Shown: in pieces, positions 33,881-42,726 of the stretch | How positions within the stretch are numbered: position 1 is the first letter of the stretch | How the letters are laid out: every line of letters begins with the position of its first letter | Assembly: GCF_003627965.1 (NCBI RefSeq) | Contig: NZ_RBWE01000001.1 | Span: forward strand, 938,524 to 1,002,523 | Length of the DNA: 64,000 nucleotides | Direction: 5' to 3' | From: Desulfofundulus salinus | Lineage (GTDB): Bacteria; Bacillota; Desulfotomaculia; Desulfotomaculales; Desulfovirgulaceae | Program-made: the position numbers and the translations under genes | Notes under the pieces: model-generated | The model's input: the letters and a program-made list of their open reading frames with translations, nothing else | Databases searched by the model: none | What the model was told of the DNA's origin: nothing

Positions 33881-34351
33881 ATGCTGAATGAAGGGATGTT
33901 TTCTTCGCGAACCGGGGAATGGGAAACTCCGCAAACCTTCTTTGAGGCGCTGAATGCCGAATTTCGTTTCACCCTGGATGTTTGCGCCCGTCCGGAAAAC
34001 GCCAAATGTCTGCGATATTTCACGCCCGAACAGAACGGCCTTTTGCAACCATGGGCACCGGAAACCTGTTGGATGAACCCGCCCTATGGCCGCGAAATCG
34101 GGCGTTGGGTAGAAAAGGCGTACAACGAAGCCCGGAGAGGCGCTGTCGTAGTGGCCTTGCTTCCGGCCCGGACGGACACGCGGTGGTGGCACCGGTACGT
34201 CATGCGGGCTGCGGAGATCAGGTTCGTTAAAGGCCGGTTAAAATTCGGTGGTGCGGAGAACAGCGCACCATTTCCATCGGCGGTGGTGGTGTTTACTCCG
34301 GGGAAAACAGCGTCGGATGGGCCGGTTGTGAGAACCATGCGGGTGAAATAG
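33881..34351 (+). CDS. Phage-type N6-adenine DNA methyltransferase (Dam)
   Basis: The protein (about 156 aa) matches the short phage Dam family: WETPQTFFEALNAEFRFTLD, CWMNPPYGREIGRWV with the catalytic NPPY motif, and VALLPARTDTRWWH. Phages and plasmids use such orphan methylases to mask restriction sites. The frame is open from 33809, but ATG 33881 fits the family start and has GAGAGGG upstream. A small gene follows after one base. Confidence 0.88.
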   Translation: MLNEGMFSSRTGEWETPQTFFEALNAEFRFTLDVCARPENAKCLRYFTPEQNGLLQPWAPETCWMNPPYGREIGRWVEKAYNEARRGAVVVALLPARTDTRWWHRYVMRAAEIRFVKGRLKFGGAENSAPFPSAVVVFTPGKTASDGPVVRTMRVK

Positions 34352-34352
34352 T

Positions 34353-34511
34353 GTGGCGCTCAACGCGGTAGAAGAAGCGCTGAATAAAATTAAGCAGGCC
34401 GGGGACGATGTTGATAAGCTTTACACGGTGGCTGACATGCTCGACCGGGCCATGCACCGGGTGAGATGCGCGATAAACGGGCTTTGGCTTCCTAAGAAGA
34501 AGGTGGGGTAA
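34353..34511 (+). CDS. Small hypothetical protein after dam
   Basis: A GTG-initiated frame of 52 codons (VALNAVEEALNKIKQAGDDV...) starts one base after the dam stop. The amphipathic helical N-terminus and good codon use suggest a real gene. The close spacing implies translational coupling with dam. No family recognised. Confidence 0.5.
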   Translation: MALNAVEEALNKIKQAGDDVDKLYTVADMLDRAMHRVRCAINGLWLPKKKVG

Positions 34512-34804
34512 ATGCTCTGGCGTACGCGCTTCCTAGTCGGATTTTGTGCGGTTTGCTGGCCTGGTGGGCCGGATAGGGATTTCGCTGGCCCGTTCGCGAC
34601 GGATAACCGGGGCCTGAAGCCCCGGCCCGGATGGACGGCGGGCCGGCTTCCCCCAAAAATTCCTCCCCTTTCCTTTCGCCCGGCTCAGTGCCGGGCTTTT
34701 TTGTACAACCCGGGCGCGGCTGGAAAATCTCCCGGGGAGGAAGGAGGGGACGTTTTCTGTACCCCGTGTCCGGCTGCGCTACAAACAGAAAGGAGCTGTT
34801 TTTT
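34512..34804 (+). other. Gap with terminator before the transfer operon
   Basis: A frame open here runs through the terminator at 34678-34702 and is not a credible gene. TTTTCTGTA (about 34752) and TACAAACAGAAA (about 34783) can pair just upstream of the next ribosome site, so the leader of the transfer operon may be structured. Confidence 0.5.
34678..34702 (+). terminator. Terminator upstream of transfer genes
   Basis: GCCCGGC-TCAGT-GCCGGGC followed by six T residues. Confidence 0.85.
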
Positions 34805-35044
34805 GTGAAAAACCCCGGACTTGCGGCGGTGCTGAGTTTTTTGATCTGCGGCCTGGGTCAAATCTACAACGGCCAGGTCGGCAAGGGCATTGCGCTTTTC
34901 GTAGCGGCAGGTATTTCCGGCCTGCTCTGCGCGGTGGTAATCGGATTCATTCTGCTACCGGTCGTCTGGCTGTACGGCATCTACGATGCCTACAGGACGG
35001 CTGAGAAAGTTAACAAGGGGGCTGGTGAAAATGTTGCCGGGTAA
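34805..35044 (+). CDS. TM2-domain membrane protein
   Basis: A 79 aa protein with two transmembrane helices and the TM2-domain pattern: KNPGLAAVLSFLICGLGQIYNGQ, then VVWLYGIYDAYRTAEKVN. TM2 proteins have no assigned enzymatic role. AAAGGAG places the start at GTG 34805. The 3' end overlaps the next gene by 14 bases, so it begins the transfer operon. Confidence 0.85.
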   Translation: MKNPGLAAVLSFLICGLGQIYNGQVGKGIALFVAAGISGLLCAVVIGFILLPVVWLYGIYDAYRTAEKVNKGAGENVAG

Positions 35045-35414
35045 AGCCGGAATCACCCTTCTGCTGGTTGCCATGCTGTTTGTCCTGGCAACACCCGCGA
35101 TCGCGGACGACCAGCAGGTTCCGGCAGCGGAGTCCGGCGGGATCCAGCCGGTGAGCCCGGACCAGTTTGCGCAGAAGGTCAACACTATGATTGACGGTGC
35201 CTACAAAGCGGCCGGTCCCGTGACTGACGCCGTGGCCAAGATCATGCTGGCCGTGGCGGGCGTAGCCGCGCTGCTGGTACTCTTCAGCGGCATGAAACTA
35301 TTTCAAAAAGTCGTCGGTGCAGTTTTGTCCATAGGTTTCGGTTTGTTGCTCTTCTATGGAGCGCCATACATCGTGGGTCTGGTCAAGGGTCTGGCCCAGT
35401 ATGTTACAAGATAG
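35031..35414 (+). CDS. Pilin-like exported membrane protein (VirB2/TrbC-like)
   Basis: About 127 aa: a signal peptide (TLLLVAMLFVLATPAIADD), an acidic loop, and two hydrophobic helices separated by a short turn (IMLAVAGVAALLVLF and VLSIGFGLLLFYGAPYIVGLV). That topology matches VirB2/TrbC-type conjugative pilins. Start ATG 35031 follows AAGGGGCTGG. A related-looking protein follows directly, so two pilin-like subunits are encoded in tandem. Confidence 0.7.
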   Translation: MLPGKAGITLLLVAMLFVLATPAIADDQQVPAAESGGIQPVSPDQFAQKVNTMIDGAYKAAGPVTDAVAKIMLAVAGVAALLVLFSGMKLFQKVVGAVLSIGFGLLLFYGAPYIVGLVKGLAQYVTR

Positions 35415-35428
35415 AGGAGGGTTGGGTT

Positions 35429-35812
35429 ATGAACTATGTGCGTCCACTGGAAGCTATAAACCGCATTCGCTCGCTGGTTACAAGGCTGGTCGGTATTCCT
35501 GTTTTTCTGGGCTCCTGGCTGGCCGCTACTGAAGCCTGGGCCGCCGGGGGTATAGTTGAGCGTACGGCTGAAGATGTGGCTACAAAGCTGGTTAATATCT
35601 TCAAAGAAATTCTCATGCCGATTGGTGCCTTCGTTATTTTCATTGCTGTTGCATGGACTGCTTTCCTTATCATCACCACGGCAAACAGGCCCGAGAAACG
35701 GGCCGAAGCAATGGGATCCCTGCCCTACATACTGGGCGGCGGCGTCCTCCTTGGTGGATCTATGCTGGTGGCGGGTTTTATCGTCGGCCTTATGGCCAAA
35801 GCCGGGCAGTAG
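35429..35812 (+). CDS. Second pilin-like membrane protein (VirB2/TrbC-like)
   Basis: 127 aa with a cleavable-looking N-terminus ending in ATEAWAAGG, then two long hydrophobic helices (IGAFVIFIAVAWTAFLIITT and GGGVLLGGSMLVAGFIVGLM) around a basic loop. The topology is that of VirB2/TrbC pilins, and the following PrgI-like and VirB4 genes support this. The ATG follows GGAGGGTTGGG. Confidence 0.75.
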   Translation: MNYVRPLEAINRIRSLVTRLVGIPVFLGSWLAATEAWAAGGIVERTAEDVATKLVNIFKEILMPIGAFVIFIAVAWTAFLIITTANRPEKRAEAMGSLPYILGGGVLLGGSMLVAGFIVGLMAKAGQ

Positions 35813-35824
35813 AGGGTGGTGTTC

Positions 35825-36121
35825 ATGCGGCGTTACCCCGTGCCCGTACAGATAACCGAGCCGGAACGGATCTTTGGTGGCCTGCTAAGCTTCAAGCAGT
35901 TCGTGTACATCGTGGCCGGAGCCTCATTAGGGGGCATGGCGGGGGCGGCAGCGGTATTCTTTCCCGTCCCCGTACGCTTCGCACTCTTTGGATTGGGCTG
36001 TGCGGCGGGTATGGCTATAGCTTTCGTAAAGCTGTATCACACTCCCATGGACGTATTCCTGTGGCACTGGTTCTGCTGGAAACGGAGCGGGAGGGCGTTT
36101 TACCTTAAGGGGGATGAGTAG
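35825..36121 (+). CDS. PrgI/VirB3-like conjugation membrane protein
   Basis: A 98 aa protein with RRYPVPVQITEPERIFGGLLSFKQF at the start and two membrane helices, the hallmark of PrgI-family proteins, which take the place of VirB3 in Gram-positive type IV secretion systems. It overlaps the next gene by eight bases. ATG 35825 is preferred over GTG 35816 because it retains the GAGGGTGG site. Confidence 0.85.
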   Translation: MRRYPVPVQITEPERIFGGLLSFKQFVYIVAGASLGGMAGAAAVFFPVPVRFALFGLGCAAGMAIAFVKLYHTPMDVFLWHWFCWKRSGRAFYLKGDE

Positions 36122-36878
36122 AGTGGGAGCCTGGTTTACCGCGACCTTCCTGGTACTTTCGGCTGCCGTGGGCATGCTGGCCTGGTTCTATGCGCGGCCC
36201 CGCCGTACAACGGAGTCCCGCGCCGGGGCCGGGCGACCCGCCTCCCCGGGCCCCCGCCGGGCATCAAGTGGCCTGAAAGATTTCTGGGAGGTTAAGGACG
36301 TCCGGCGAAGCCTCCTGATCCTGACCGGGGATCGCTACCGCATGGTGTGCCGTATTACAGCGGCGGACTACTGGCTTCTATCCGAGAACGAGCAGAATAA
36401 CGTCGAGGACGCCCTGCGGGGCGCGCTGCGGCAGCTGAACTATCCGGTGCAGTTCCTGGTTACCTCGGAGGCGGTGGACACCAGGGCCGCCGTGGAGGAA
36501 CTGCGTGAGATGGCTCCAAGCCTGCCGGGTACACTGGCGGACATGGCCCTGGCCCGTGCCAACTGGTTAACCGGCTTGATGCAGGAGCGTGCGGTATCGG
36601 CCCGGCGGGCCTACGTAGTGCTCTCCTATAACACCGTGAAGGGCTTCGACCATGCTCTGGAAGAATTACAGGCCAGGGCAAATACCCTTGCGGTGGCCCT
36701 GGCGGGAGCGAAGATACGCCTGGAGCCGCTTTCTTCCGAGGCCCTTGTGGACCTGCTGGCGCACCTGTTGAACAGAGGACGCGCCTGGCGGCCTTCGGAG
36801 GCGGTTAAAGCCGGGGTATTGTGCCTGTATCACGTGGGCGAAAGGGATGTGTATGAGGATGCGGTTCCTGCAGCGTAG
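36114..36878 (+). CDS. Conjugal transfer protein resembling the VirB4/TraC N-terminal domain
   Basis: 254 aa: one N-terminal membrane helix, a Pro/Arg-rich linker and a soluble domain (SLLILTGDRYRMVCRITAADYWL, EQNNVEDALRGALRQLNYPVQFLV) similar in pattern to the N-terminal domain of TraC/VirB4 ATPases but without a P-loop. It overlaps the VirB4 gene by 32 bases. I infer a membrane platform subunit that works with the ATPase. Confidence 0.7.
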   Translation: MSRVGAWFTATFLVLSAAVGMLAWFYARPRRTTESRAGAGRPASPGPRRASSGLKDFWEVKDVRRSLLILTGDRYRMVCRITAADYWLLSENEQNNVEDALRGALRQLNYPVQFLVTSEAVDTRAAVEELREMAPSLPGTLADMALARANWLTGLMQERAVSARRAYVVLSYNTVKGFDHALEELQARANTLAVALAGAKIRLEPLSSEALVDLLAHLLNRGRAWRPSEAVKAGVLCLYHVGERDVYEDAVPAA

Positions 36879-38673
36879 GCGTAAACAAGAATCGGTGGAG
36901 AAAGATCCCCTGACCCGGCACGTCCTGCGGGTGCAGAACCTTTTCAGTCCGTCGGGGCTTATTGATGAGTTCGACTGCCTTGCTTTAGGCGACCGCTGGT
37001 GTAAAGTTTACGGCGTATTAGGGCTGCCCCGCGAAGTGACGGTGGGTTTTCTTGATGAAATCTTTTTTGCGGGGGACGTGGATCTGTCCATCCACCTGGA
37101 GCCCGTGCCGGACGGGGAAGTATTGAAAAACCTGACCCGCCGCGAGACACAGGCCAGGGCGCAGTACGACCTGGATCGCAAGGCGGGGAGCATTTACCGC
37201 CTGCCGGAACTGGAGGCCCAGATCCGGGACTACCGCAGCCTCCGGGAGGCCGTGCAGTTCGGCCAGGACAGGCTATTTCACGGCACACTGTTCATAGCCG
37301 TCCATGGCCATACCAAAGATGAGCTCCGCAGGCGCTGCGACCTGGTGGAATCGGTGCTGGCCCGGCGCGGCGTGCTGGCCCACCCCCTGGTGTTGCGGCA
37401 GGCGGCGGGGCTGAAGAGCGTTCTGCCCTTTGCTTCCAACCGGGTGGAAGACTTCGCCAGGAACATGACCACCGGCGTGGGGGCCTGCTGCCTCCCCGTA
37501 ACGGCTTCCGGGAGCGGCCACACGAAAGGCATAATGCTGGGGTTCAACTATTTCACCGGGTCCCCCGTCCTGCTCGACCGGTTTGCCGGGGAAAAAATTA
37601 TCCCCAACCAGCACCTGTTCATTTCCGGCGAGTCCGGTTCGGGCAAGTCCGTATCGAAACGGCACATCGCCCTCCTGGAAGGCTACCGGGGGGTAAGGAC
37701 GGCCTTTGTGGACCCGGAAAACGAGTACATTCGCTTCACGGAGGCTTTGGGCGGCCCGGTGGTGCGCTTGAAACCCGGTGTGTTTTCCGGAATGAACCCC
37801 CTGGAGCTGGAGCCGGAACAACAGGAAGACGGAACCTGGCGGGTGAATGTACTGGATAAAGTTGCCGACGTGCGAGGTCTTGTAGGGGCCGTTTTCCGGT
37901 ACTTTTCCGGGGACGGCCTCACGGCGCGGGAGGCGGCCCTGCTGGAAGAAGCCGTGCTGGAGGAATACCGGGCGAGGGGCGTAACGCACGACCCGGGAAG
38001 CCTTTACGAAGGCGGCATAAAAAAGCCCATGCCCACCCTTTCGGATATACAGAAACGCCTGGCGGCCAAGCCCGGCGGGGAAAGGGTGGCGGACGGCATG
38101 AAACCGCTTCTTTCCGGCGGTTCCCTGGGGATGTTCGACGGCCAGACCACCTTGACCCTTAAGGAAGCGCCATATATATGTTTTGCCCTCAAGGGTCTGG
38201 GCGACGACCTGGCGCGCTTCGTGGGCGTATACGCCGTGCTTTCCTGGCTCTGGCAGATGTTCGCCCAGCGGGGCGGCAGGGAGGTGCCCAAGTGCGTGGC
38301 CGTGGATGAAGCCTGGATGTTTCTCAGACACCCCGACGCGGCGCTTTACCTGGAAACCCTGGCCCGGAGGGGCCGCAAGCACGGTTGCGCCCTGACCATC
38401 GCCACCCAGCGGTTTGAAGAATTCGCCTCCAGGGAGGCGGGCCGGGCGGTGATCGAGTCCTGCGCGACAATTCTGGTGTTGAGGCAGGAGGAGCATGCGG
38501 TCAAAGCTGTCATAGAATACTTCCACCTCTCCGAAGGGTGCCGCAAGATTCTCTCGGGGGAACATGCCCGGCCCGGCCTGGGCATCCTGCGGGTTTCCGG
38601 GCAGACCTTTGCCGTGCAGGTTACGCCCGCACCGTTCGAGTGGGAATACGTTGAAACGAAGGTGGGGGGATAG
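36847..38673 (+). CDS. virB4: VirB4-family type IV secretion ATPase
   Basis: VirB4 powers pilus assembly and DNA transfer. The 608 aa protein has the VirB4 N-terminal domain and a C-terminal RecA-like ATPase with Walker A GESGSGKSVSK (about residue 261), Walker B KCVAVDEAWMFL (Asp487-Glu488) and the ATQRFEEF motif. Possible starts are ATG 36847, 36853 and 36859. It overlaps the gene before and is followed after one base by a small membrane protein. Its presence is the best evidence that this is a conjugative element. Confidence 0.95.
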   Translation: MCMRMRFLQRRRKQESVEKDPLTRHVLRVQNLFSPSGLIDEFDCLALGDRWCKVYGVLGLPREVTVGFLDEIFFAGDVDLSIHLEPVPDGEVLKNLTRRETQARAQYDLDRKAGSIYRLPELEAQIRDYRSLREAVQFGQDRLFHGTLFIAVHGHTKDELRRRCDLVESVLARRGVLAHPLVLRQAAGLKSVLPFASNRVEDFARNMTTGVGACCLPVTASGSGHTKGIMLGFNYFTGSPVLLDRFAGEKIIPNQHLFISGESGSGKSVSKRHIALLEGYRGVRTAFVDPENEYIRFTEALGGPVVRLKPGVFSGMNPLELEPEQQEDGTWRVNVLDKVADVRGLVGAVFRYFSGDGLTAREAALLEEAVLEEYRARGVTHDPGSLYEGGIKKPMPTLSDIQKRLAAKPGGERVADGMKPLLSGGSLGMFDGQTTLTLKEAPYICFALKGLGDDLARFVGVYAVLSWLWQMFAQRGGREVPKCVAVDEAWMFLRHPDAALYLETLARRGRKHGCALTIATQRFEEFASREAGRAVIESCATILVLRQEEHAVKAVIEYFHLSEGCRKILSGEHARPGLGILRVSGQTFAVQVTPAPFEWEYVETKVGG

Positions 38674-38674
38674 C

Positions 38675-38872
38675 ATGCAAGACGACCACGAATACAACCC
38701 GGTGACCCCGTTGTTGCCCATGTTCCTGGGTTTGTTTATTGGCCTGGCCGTCACCGTAGTGTCCTATGTGGTCTGGCTCGTTTGGTGCATCTGGCGTGCG
38801 AAGAAGCTGAACCGCCAACCCACCGGGTTCCCGGAGGCAATCAAAGCCCGCATGAGGAAGTGGGGGCCATGA
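38675..38872 (+). CDS. Small single-helix membrane protein in the transfer operon
   Basis: 65 aa with one transmembrane helix (FLGLFIGLAVTVVSYVVWLVW) and a basic cytoplasmic tail. The start follows GGTGGGGGGA, just after the virB4 stop, and the gene overlaps the next one by four bases (ATGA). No family recognised; probably an accessory subunit. Confidence 0.75.
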   Translation: MQDDHEYNPVTPLLPMFLGLFIGLAVTVVSYVVWLVWCIWRAKKLNRQPTGFPEAIKARMRKWGP

Positions 38873-40671
38873 AGCGGGCGGCGGCTTTGTTTTTCGCCCT
38901 GCTCCTGCTCCTTTTTCCCCTGGCCCCTGCACTGGCGCAGGTTGATTTAATACAAGATCAGCCGGAAGACGCAGCCGGAGACCCGTGGGCGCCGGAGGAC
39001 CGGGGAGGCACCTTCGAGAAAATCGTGGCCTCCCTGATAACTTTTCCCATTCGGATTTCCGAAGGTGCGCTGAAGGCCGCCGGGTTCAAATCCATAGACC
39101 AACTGGTGTTCCTGGAGGGGGTTCCGGACGACCAGAAGCGTTTCGTCCCCTGGGAGACTGAGGGCGAAAGGGGTAACCTGCGAGAATGGTTCGTCGCCTT
39201 ATGCTCGATAGCCGCTCCTTTTTACCTTATCGTTATAGCGGTCACCGCGTTCAAGTTTTTCTACGCGGCGGCCAACCCGGGGGCCAGGCGGGAGGCAATG
39301 GAGTCCATCCAACGCTGGTTTTTGGCCGTCGGTATCATCGTGCTCGCACCCTTCGTCCTGGAAACCTTCATGTGGCTTTCATCGGTCCTGCTGGACGGAG
39401 TTGAGGGGGCTTTCCAGTACGTGGTCCAGGGTACGGGCAGAAGTGTGGGCGATTGGGGAGTTAACTTCGGCGGGGTGAACGTCAGTACGGGCTCCGTTCT
39501 GGCCACGGCCGTGGTCAAGCTGGCGTTCTTCCTGTTCTTCTGTTACCTGAACGTCATCTACCTGGTGCGCAAGCTGGCCCTGACGGTGTTCTATGTGTTC
39601 ACCCCCTTGATGGCCCTCATGTGGGCCGGCAACAAAAACGTTACCGCTGCGGCCGTCTGGCTGGGGGAGTTGGCGTCCAACGCTTTCATGCCCGTGGCCC
39701 ACGCCCTGGTGCTGGGTACCATCCTCATCCTGGCGGACGTAAAAAACCTGGAGGCCTCCTGGCTGGCCGTACTGATATACCTGTACACGGTCGTACCGCT
39801 GTCGGAGGTCCTGCGCAATTCCATGATGGGTATTTTCACCAGAGCGGCGGGGTTGAACGAGAAGGCCGTGGCCACCGGCGCGATGGCCGCCCTGGGCCTG
39901 GGCGGGGTGGTGTCCCTTGCCCGGCTGGGTGCGGCGACTTTCGCCTCCCGACCCCTCCCGCTGGAAGGGGAAAGCCCCGCTTCCGGCGGAGGCGAAGCAC
40001 CAGAGGGCCCGCCTCCGGGCGGGTGGGGCGGCACGCCCGGCGGGATTCAACCTGCTCCCCGGCGGCAGGCCGGGTTTACCTCCCCGGATCTGCGCGGCGA
40101 AATGCCTGCCGGCTCTTCCGGCAGCCCGCCGGTGGCGGCCAGAGGAATGGGTTCGTCCTACGGGATGTTAGGTACACACTCCGCAGTTGGTCAGACGACG
40201 CACCCGGTAACCGGGTCGGAAGTCATTCCGCCCGGGTCACCGCTGAAAGGACGGGTTCAAAACCCGTCAATAACGGGACTTCTGGCGGCAACCGACACCG
40301 CCTCGCGGGCCGGTGAGTTCGCCCGCACCGGGGCGAGCATCGCCGGCGGCTTTGTCGGCGGTGTAGTGCCCGGCGGTGAAGCCATTGTGAAAACCGGGGC
40401 GTCCCTGGCGGCAGCCATGACCAGGGGCGCTTCTGTGGTAGCCGGCACCACCCTGCAGGCGGCCCGGCGGTCAAAAGAAGAAAAAGTGGGCTTCGGGGAG
40501 GCTTTAAAGGCCGAGACCGGGGCGGGCAGCGTCACCGGGGCCGCCGGCAGGGTGCTTTCCACGGCGGCCATGAGCGCCTGGAACCCGGCCCTGGGGCAGC
40601 GGCAGGCGAAGCTTTACGCGGCATATGACGCGGCGCAAAGAGGACTGGACGGATTAAGGTATAGGAATTAA
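38869..40671 (+). CDS. VirB6/TrbL-like polytopic transfer protein
   Basis: About 600 aa. A signal peptide (FFALLLLLFPLAPALAQ) is followed by an extracytoplasmic segment and a cluster of six or seven membrane helices (about residues 110-350), then a long Gly/Pro/Ala-rich C-terminal half with helical Ala-rich repeats. This layout fits VirB6/TrbL channel proteins. The start is ATG 38869, overlapping the upstream stop. A terminator follows, although the hydrolase gene expected in the same system comes next. Confidence 0.8.
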   Translation: MKRAAALFFALLLLLFPLAPALAQVDLIQDQPEDAAGDPWAPEDRGGTFEKIVASLITFPIRISEGALKAAGFKSIDQLVFLEGVPDDQKRFVPWETEGERGNLREWFVALCSIAAPFYLIVIAVTAFKFFYAAANPGARREAMESIQRWFLAVGIIVLAPFVLETFMWLSSVLLDGVEGAFQYVVQGTGRSVGDWGVNFGGVNVSTGSVLATAVVKLAFFLFFCYLNVIYLVRKLALTVFYVFTPLMALMWAGNKNVTAAAVWLGELASNAFMPVAHALVLGTILILADVKNLEASWLAVLIYLYTVVPLSEVLRNSMMGIFTRAAGLNEKAVATGAMAALGLGGVVSLARLGAATFASRPLPLEGESPASGGGEAPEGPPPGGWGGTPGGIQPAPRRQAGFTSPDLRGEMPAGSSGSPPVAARGMGSSYGMLGTHSAVGQTTHPVTGSEVIPPGSPLKGRVQNPSITGLLAATDTASRAGEFARTGASIAGGFVGGVVPGGEAIVKTGASLAAAMTRGASVVAGTTLQAARRSKEEKVGFGEALKAETGAGSVTGAAGRVLSTAAMSAWNPALGQRQAKLYAAYDAAQRGLDGLRYRN

Positions 40672-40680
40672 TGATTACTG

Positions 40681-40706
40681 CGGGTACCGGAAAGGTGCCC
40701 GTTTTT
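40681..40706 (+). terminator. Terminator after the VirB6-like gene
   Basis: CGGGTACC / GGTGCCCG stem with a GGAAA loop, followed by TTTTTGTTTTTT. Confidence 0.8.
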
Positions 40707-40727
40707 GTTTTTTGAGGTGATTAAACT

Positions 40728-42431
40728 TTGAGCTACCGCAGAATGGGACGTGGTCTGGCGCAGCAGGCTTTGAAAAGGGCCGCACTAAAGCTGCTCAAAA
40801 AGTCCGGGTCGAAGCTGGTGGCCGTAATCATCGGTACGCTGGGACCGCCCCTGATCATCTTTTTTATTGCGGTGGCCCTGGCCCTCTTCCTCTTCGCGGC
40901 GGTCTACGCGGCCATGCCGGGGGACCAGCACCTGACCGGCGTGAAGCCGTCCCAAGCGGACGCGGCCATCCGGGACTTCGCGAAGTCGCGGGTGGCGGAA
41001 ATGAACGTGAAAGAAACCTGGCTCGTCCCCGGTGATGGCGCGTGGTACCCGGGTAAAGGCGAGTACACGTTCGGACGCCTGGTGGACCGCTACGGGCAGG
41101 ACACGAAGCTGGTCAACGAATGGGGGGACGCCTACGCGCCGGTGCTGTACCGGGCGCTACAAACGGCGGGGACGGACCGTATGGCCGACCGGGCCTGGGT
41201 GGAGGCAAAAATCCGGGAAGCGGCGAAGGAATTACGCCCCTGGTTTTATTACAAGGAAAGCAAAGTCACCTACTGCGGCAAGGATGGGTGAACTGCAGAA
41301 ACGGTTTACCTCCTGGTGGAGGCTTACACGATCAGGGGCCACAATCTTTACCGCTACCGATGGGTGACAAAAACCTACGGTGACGGTGGTTCGGTGACTT
41401 ACGAAGAACTTGCAGGCATCGAGACCCTGGACAACGGCAGGAAGTACCTGGAGGCTTACTTGGCGAAAGCGCTCGGACTGCCGTCTGGTTCAACAGACAT
41501 TGAGCTGGCCGGGGACATGGTCTTTAACGCGGGTATAGCCTTCACACAGGCCAGGAAAGAATGGCTGGCCTGGCTGGATCATGCCTTCGGTGTGACCTAC
41601 GCCTGGGCCTCCGGTGCGGGGATCCCTGCCGAGTTCCGGACATTTCTGGAAGAGGCTGAAAAGCTCACGGGTATACCCGCCTGGTTTCTGGCAGGGTTGA
41701 TTCAAAAGGAATCAGACTGGAATCCTCTGGCCGTTAACGACAGGACCGGGTGTTTCGGGTTGACCCAGCAGCACCCGGACTACTGGCCTGAACGGGCGCG
41801 GGCCGCCGGGTTCGACCCGGAGCGGGATAAGTGGAATCCCAGGGCGCAGATTATCGTCGGTGCGCTGTACCTGGTCTCCCTCTTTGACGCCCGGGGACTG
41901 GAATGGGAGGGTGATGGTTGGAAAAATGATTCAGACTTACATGCAGCTCTTGCACGTTATGGTGGTTATGGAGCGGACGTTGTGGGAGCGAAGCCTTATA
42001 TAGATAAGGTCGTCACGGCGGCGCAAGCCTACCGCACCCCGGCGGTGTGGCCGGTGCCGGGGACGGGCAGGGGCGACATCACCAGTTACTTCGGCATGAG
42101 GTACCACCCGACCCTGCATATATGGAGGATGCACAACGGTATTGACATCGCCGCGCCGGAGGGGACACCGGTCGTATCGGTGTCGGGCGGTGTGGTCACG
42201 ACCGGGTACGACAGTGAATCGGGTAATTTCGTGGTCGTCCGGGACGGCACTTATGAGTACGTCTACTGCCATTTGTCCCGGATATTGGCCGTAGACGGCC
42301 AGGCCGTAAGGCCCGGCGACCAGATTGGCCTGGTGGGGGCCACCGGTGAAGCCACCGGTCCGCACCTGCACTTCGGGGTAAAGAAGCTAAATACCAATAG
42401 CTGGATAGACCCGTTGTTGGTTTTAAGTTAA
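40728..42431 (+). pseudogene. Conjugative cell-wall hydrolase (lytic transglycosylase + M23) with in-frame TGA
   Basis: One continuous frame encodes a membrane-anchored N-terminus (helix about 35-63), a linker, a transglycosylase-like domain (WFLAGLIQKESDWNPLA, GCFGLTQQHPD) and an M23 endopeptidase (HNGIDIAAPEGTPV, GPHLHFGV). Such bifunctional hydrolases open the wall for type IV secretion. The frame is broken by a single TGA at 41289-41291 (after YCGKDG). The same frame continues without loss of sense on both sides. Restart at GTG 41316 would give a soluble 371 aa enzyme lacking its anchor, with only a weak ribosome site. It may be a nonsense mutation, a read-through site, an error or a true split. 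Confidence 0.75.
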
Positions 42432-42489
42432 TATTCTCCCCCGGGCTTGAAGGTCGGGGTATCCGACGCAGAAAGGACGGTGAGCTGTC

Positions 42490-42660
42490 GTGTTGTCCCT
42501 TGCTGTACTTTATGCGGTGGGGTGCCTATTAAATTGCACCTTTTACCTCATCGCCCGTTTGGTGGGAGCACAGCATGTTGCGGACAATCGGGCGCTGGCG
42601 TCGGTGTGGTGGATGCTCGGCGCCTGGAGCTGGTTCATACTGGCAATGGTGCTTTTTTAG
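42490..42660 (+). CDS. Small two-helix membrane protein
   Basis: A GTG-initiated frame of 56 aa with two hydrophobic helices (SLAVLYAVGCLLNCTFYLIA and VWWMLGAWSWFILAMVLF). GAAAGGAC upstream supports the start. It lies between the hydrolase and a zinc metallopeptidase gene. No family recognised. Confidence 0.6.
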   Translation: MLSLAVLYAVGCLLNCTFYLIARLVGAQHVADNRALASVWWMLGAWSWFILAMVLF

Positions 42661-42726
42661 AAAGGACAGACCTCTCCCACAGCGAATCGGATCAGGAAAA
42701 CGTCGTTTTGGGAGGGGGTGGGACAA

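Noticed and set aside
34512-34804. Open frame of 98 codons between dam and the TM2 gene
   Set aside because: It runs through a strong terminator, has antisense-like Pro/Gly/Arg composition, and overlaps the next ribosome site.
37273-38754. Long minus-strand frame opposite virB4
   Set aside because: It mirrors an intact VirB4 with all motifs, and its composition is antisense-like.
40240-40270. tRNA-like T-arm sequence (GGTTCAAAACC)
   Set aside because: It lies inside the VirB6-like coding frame with no acceptor stem or anticodon arm around it. No tRNA was identified in the window.
41289-41291. Selenocysteine at the TGA in the hydrolase
   Set aside because: Neighbouring sequence shows no convincing bSECIS-like hairpin by eye, and no Sec-containing members are known to me in this hydrolase family. 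A nonsense change is simpler.
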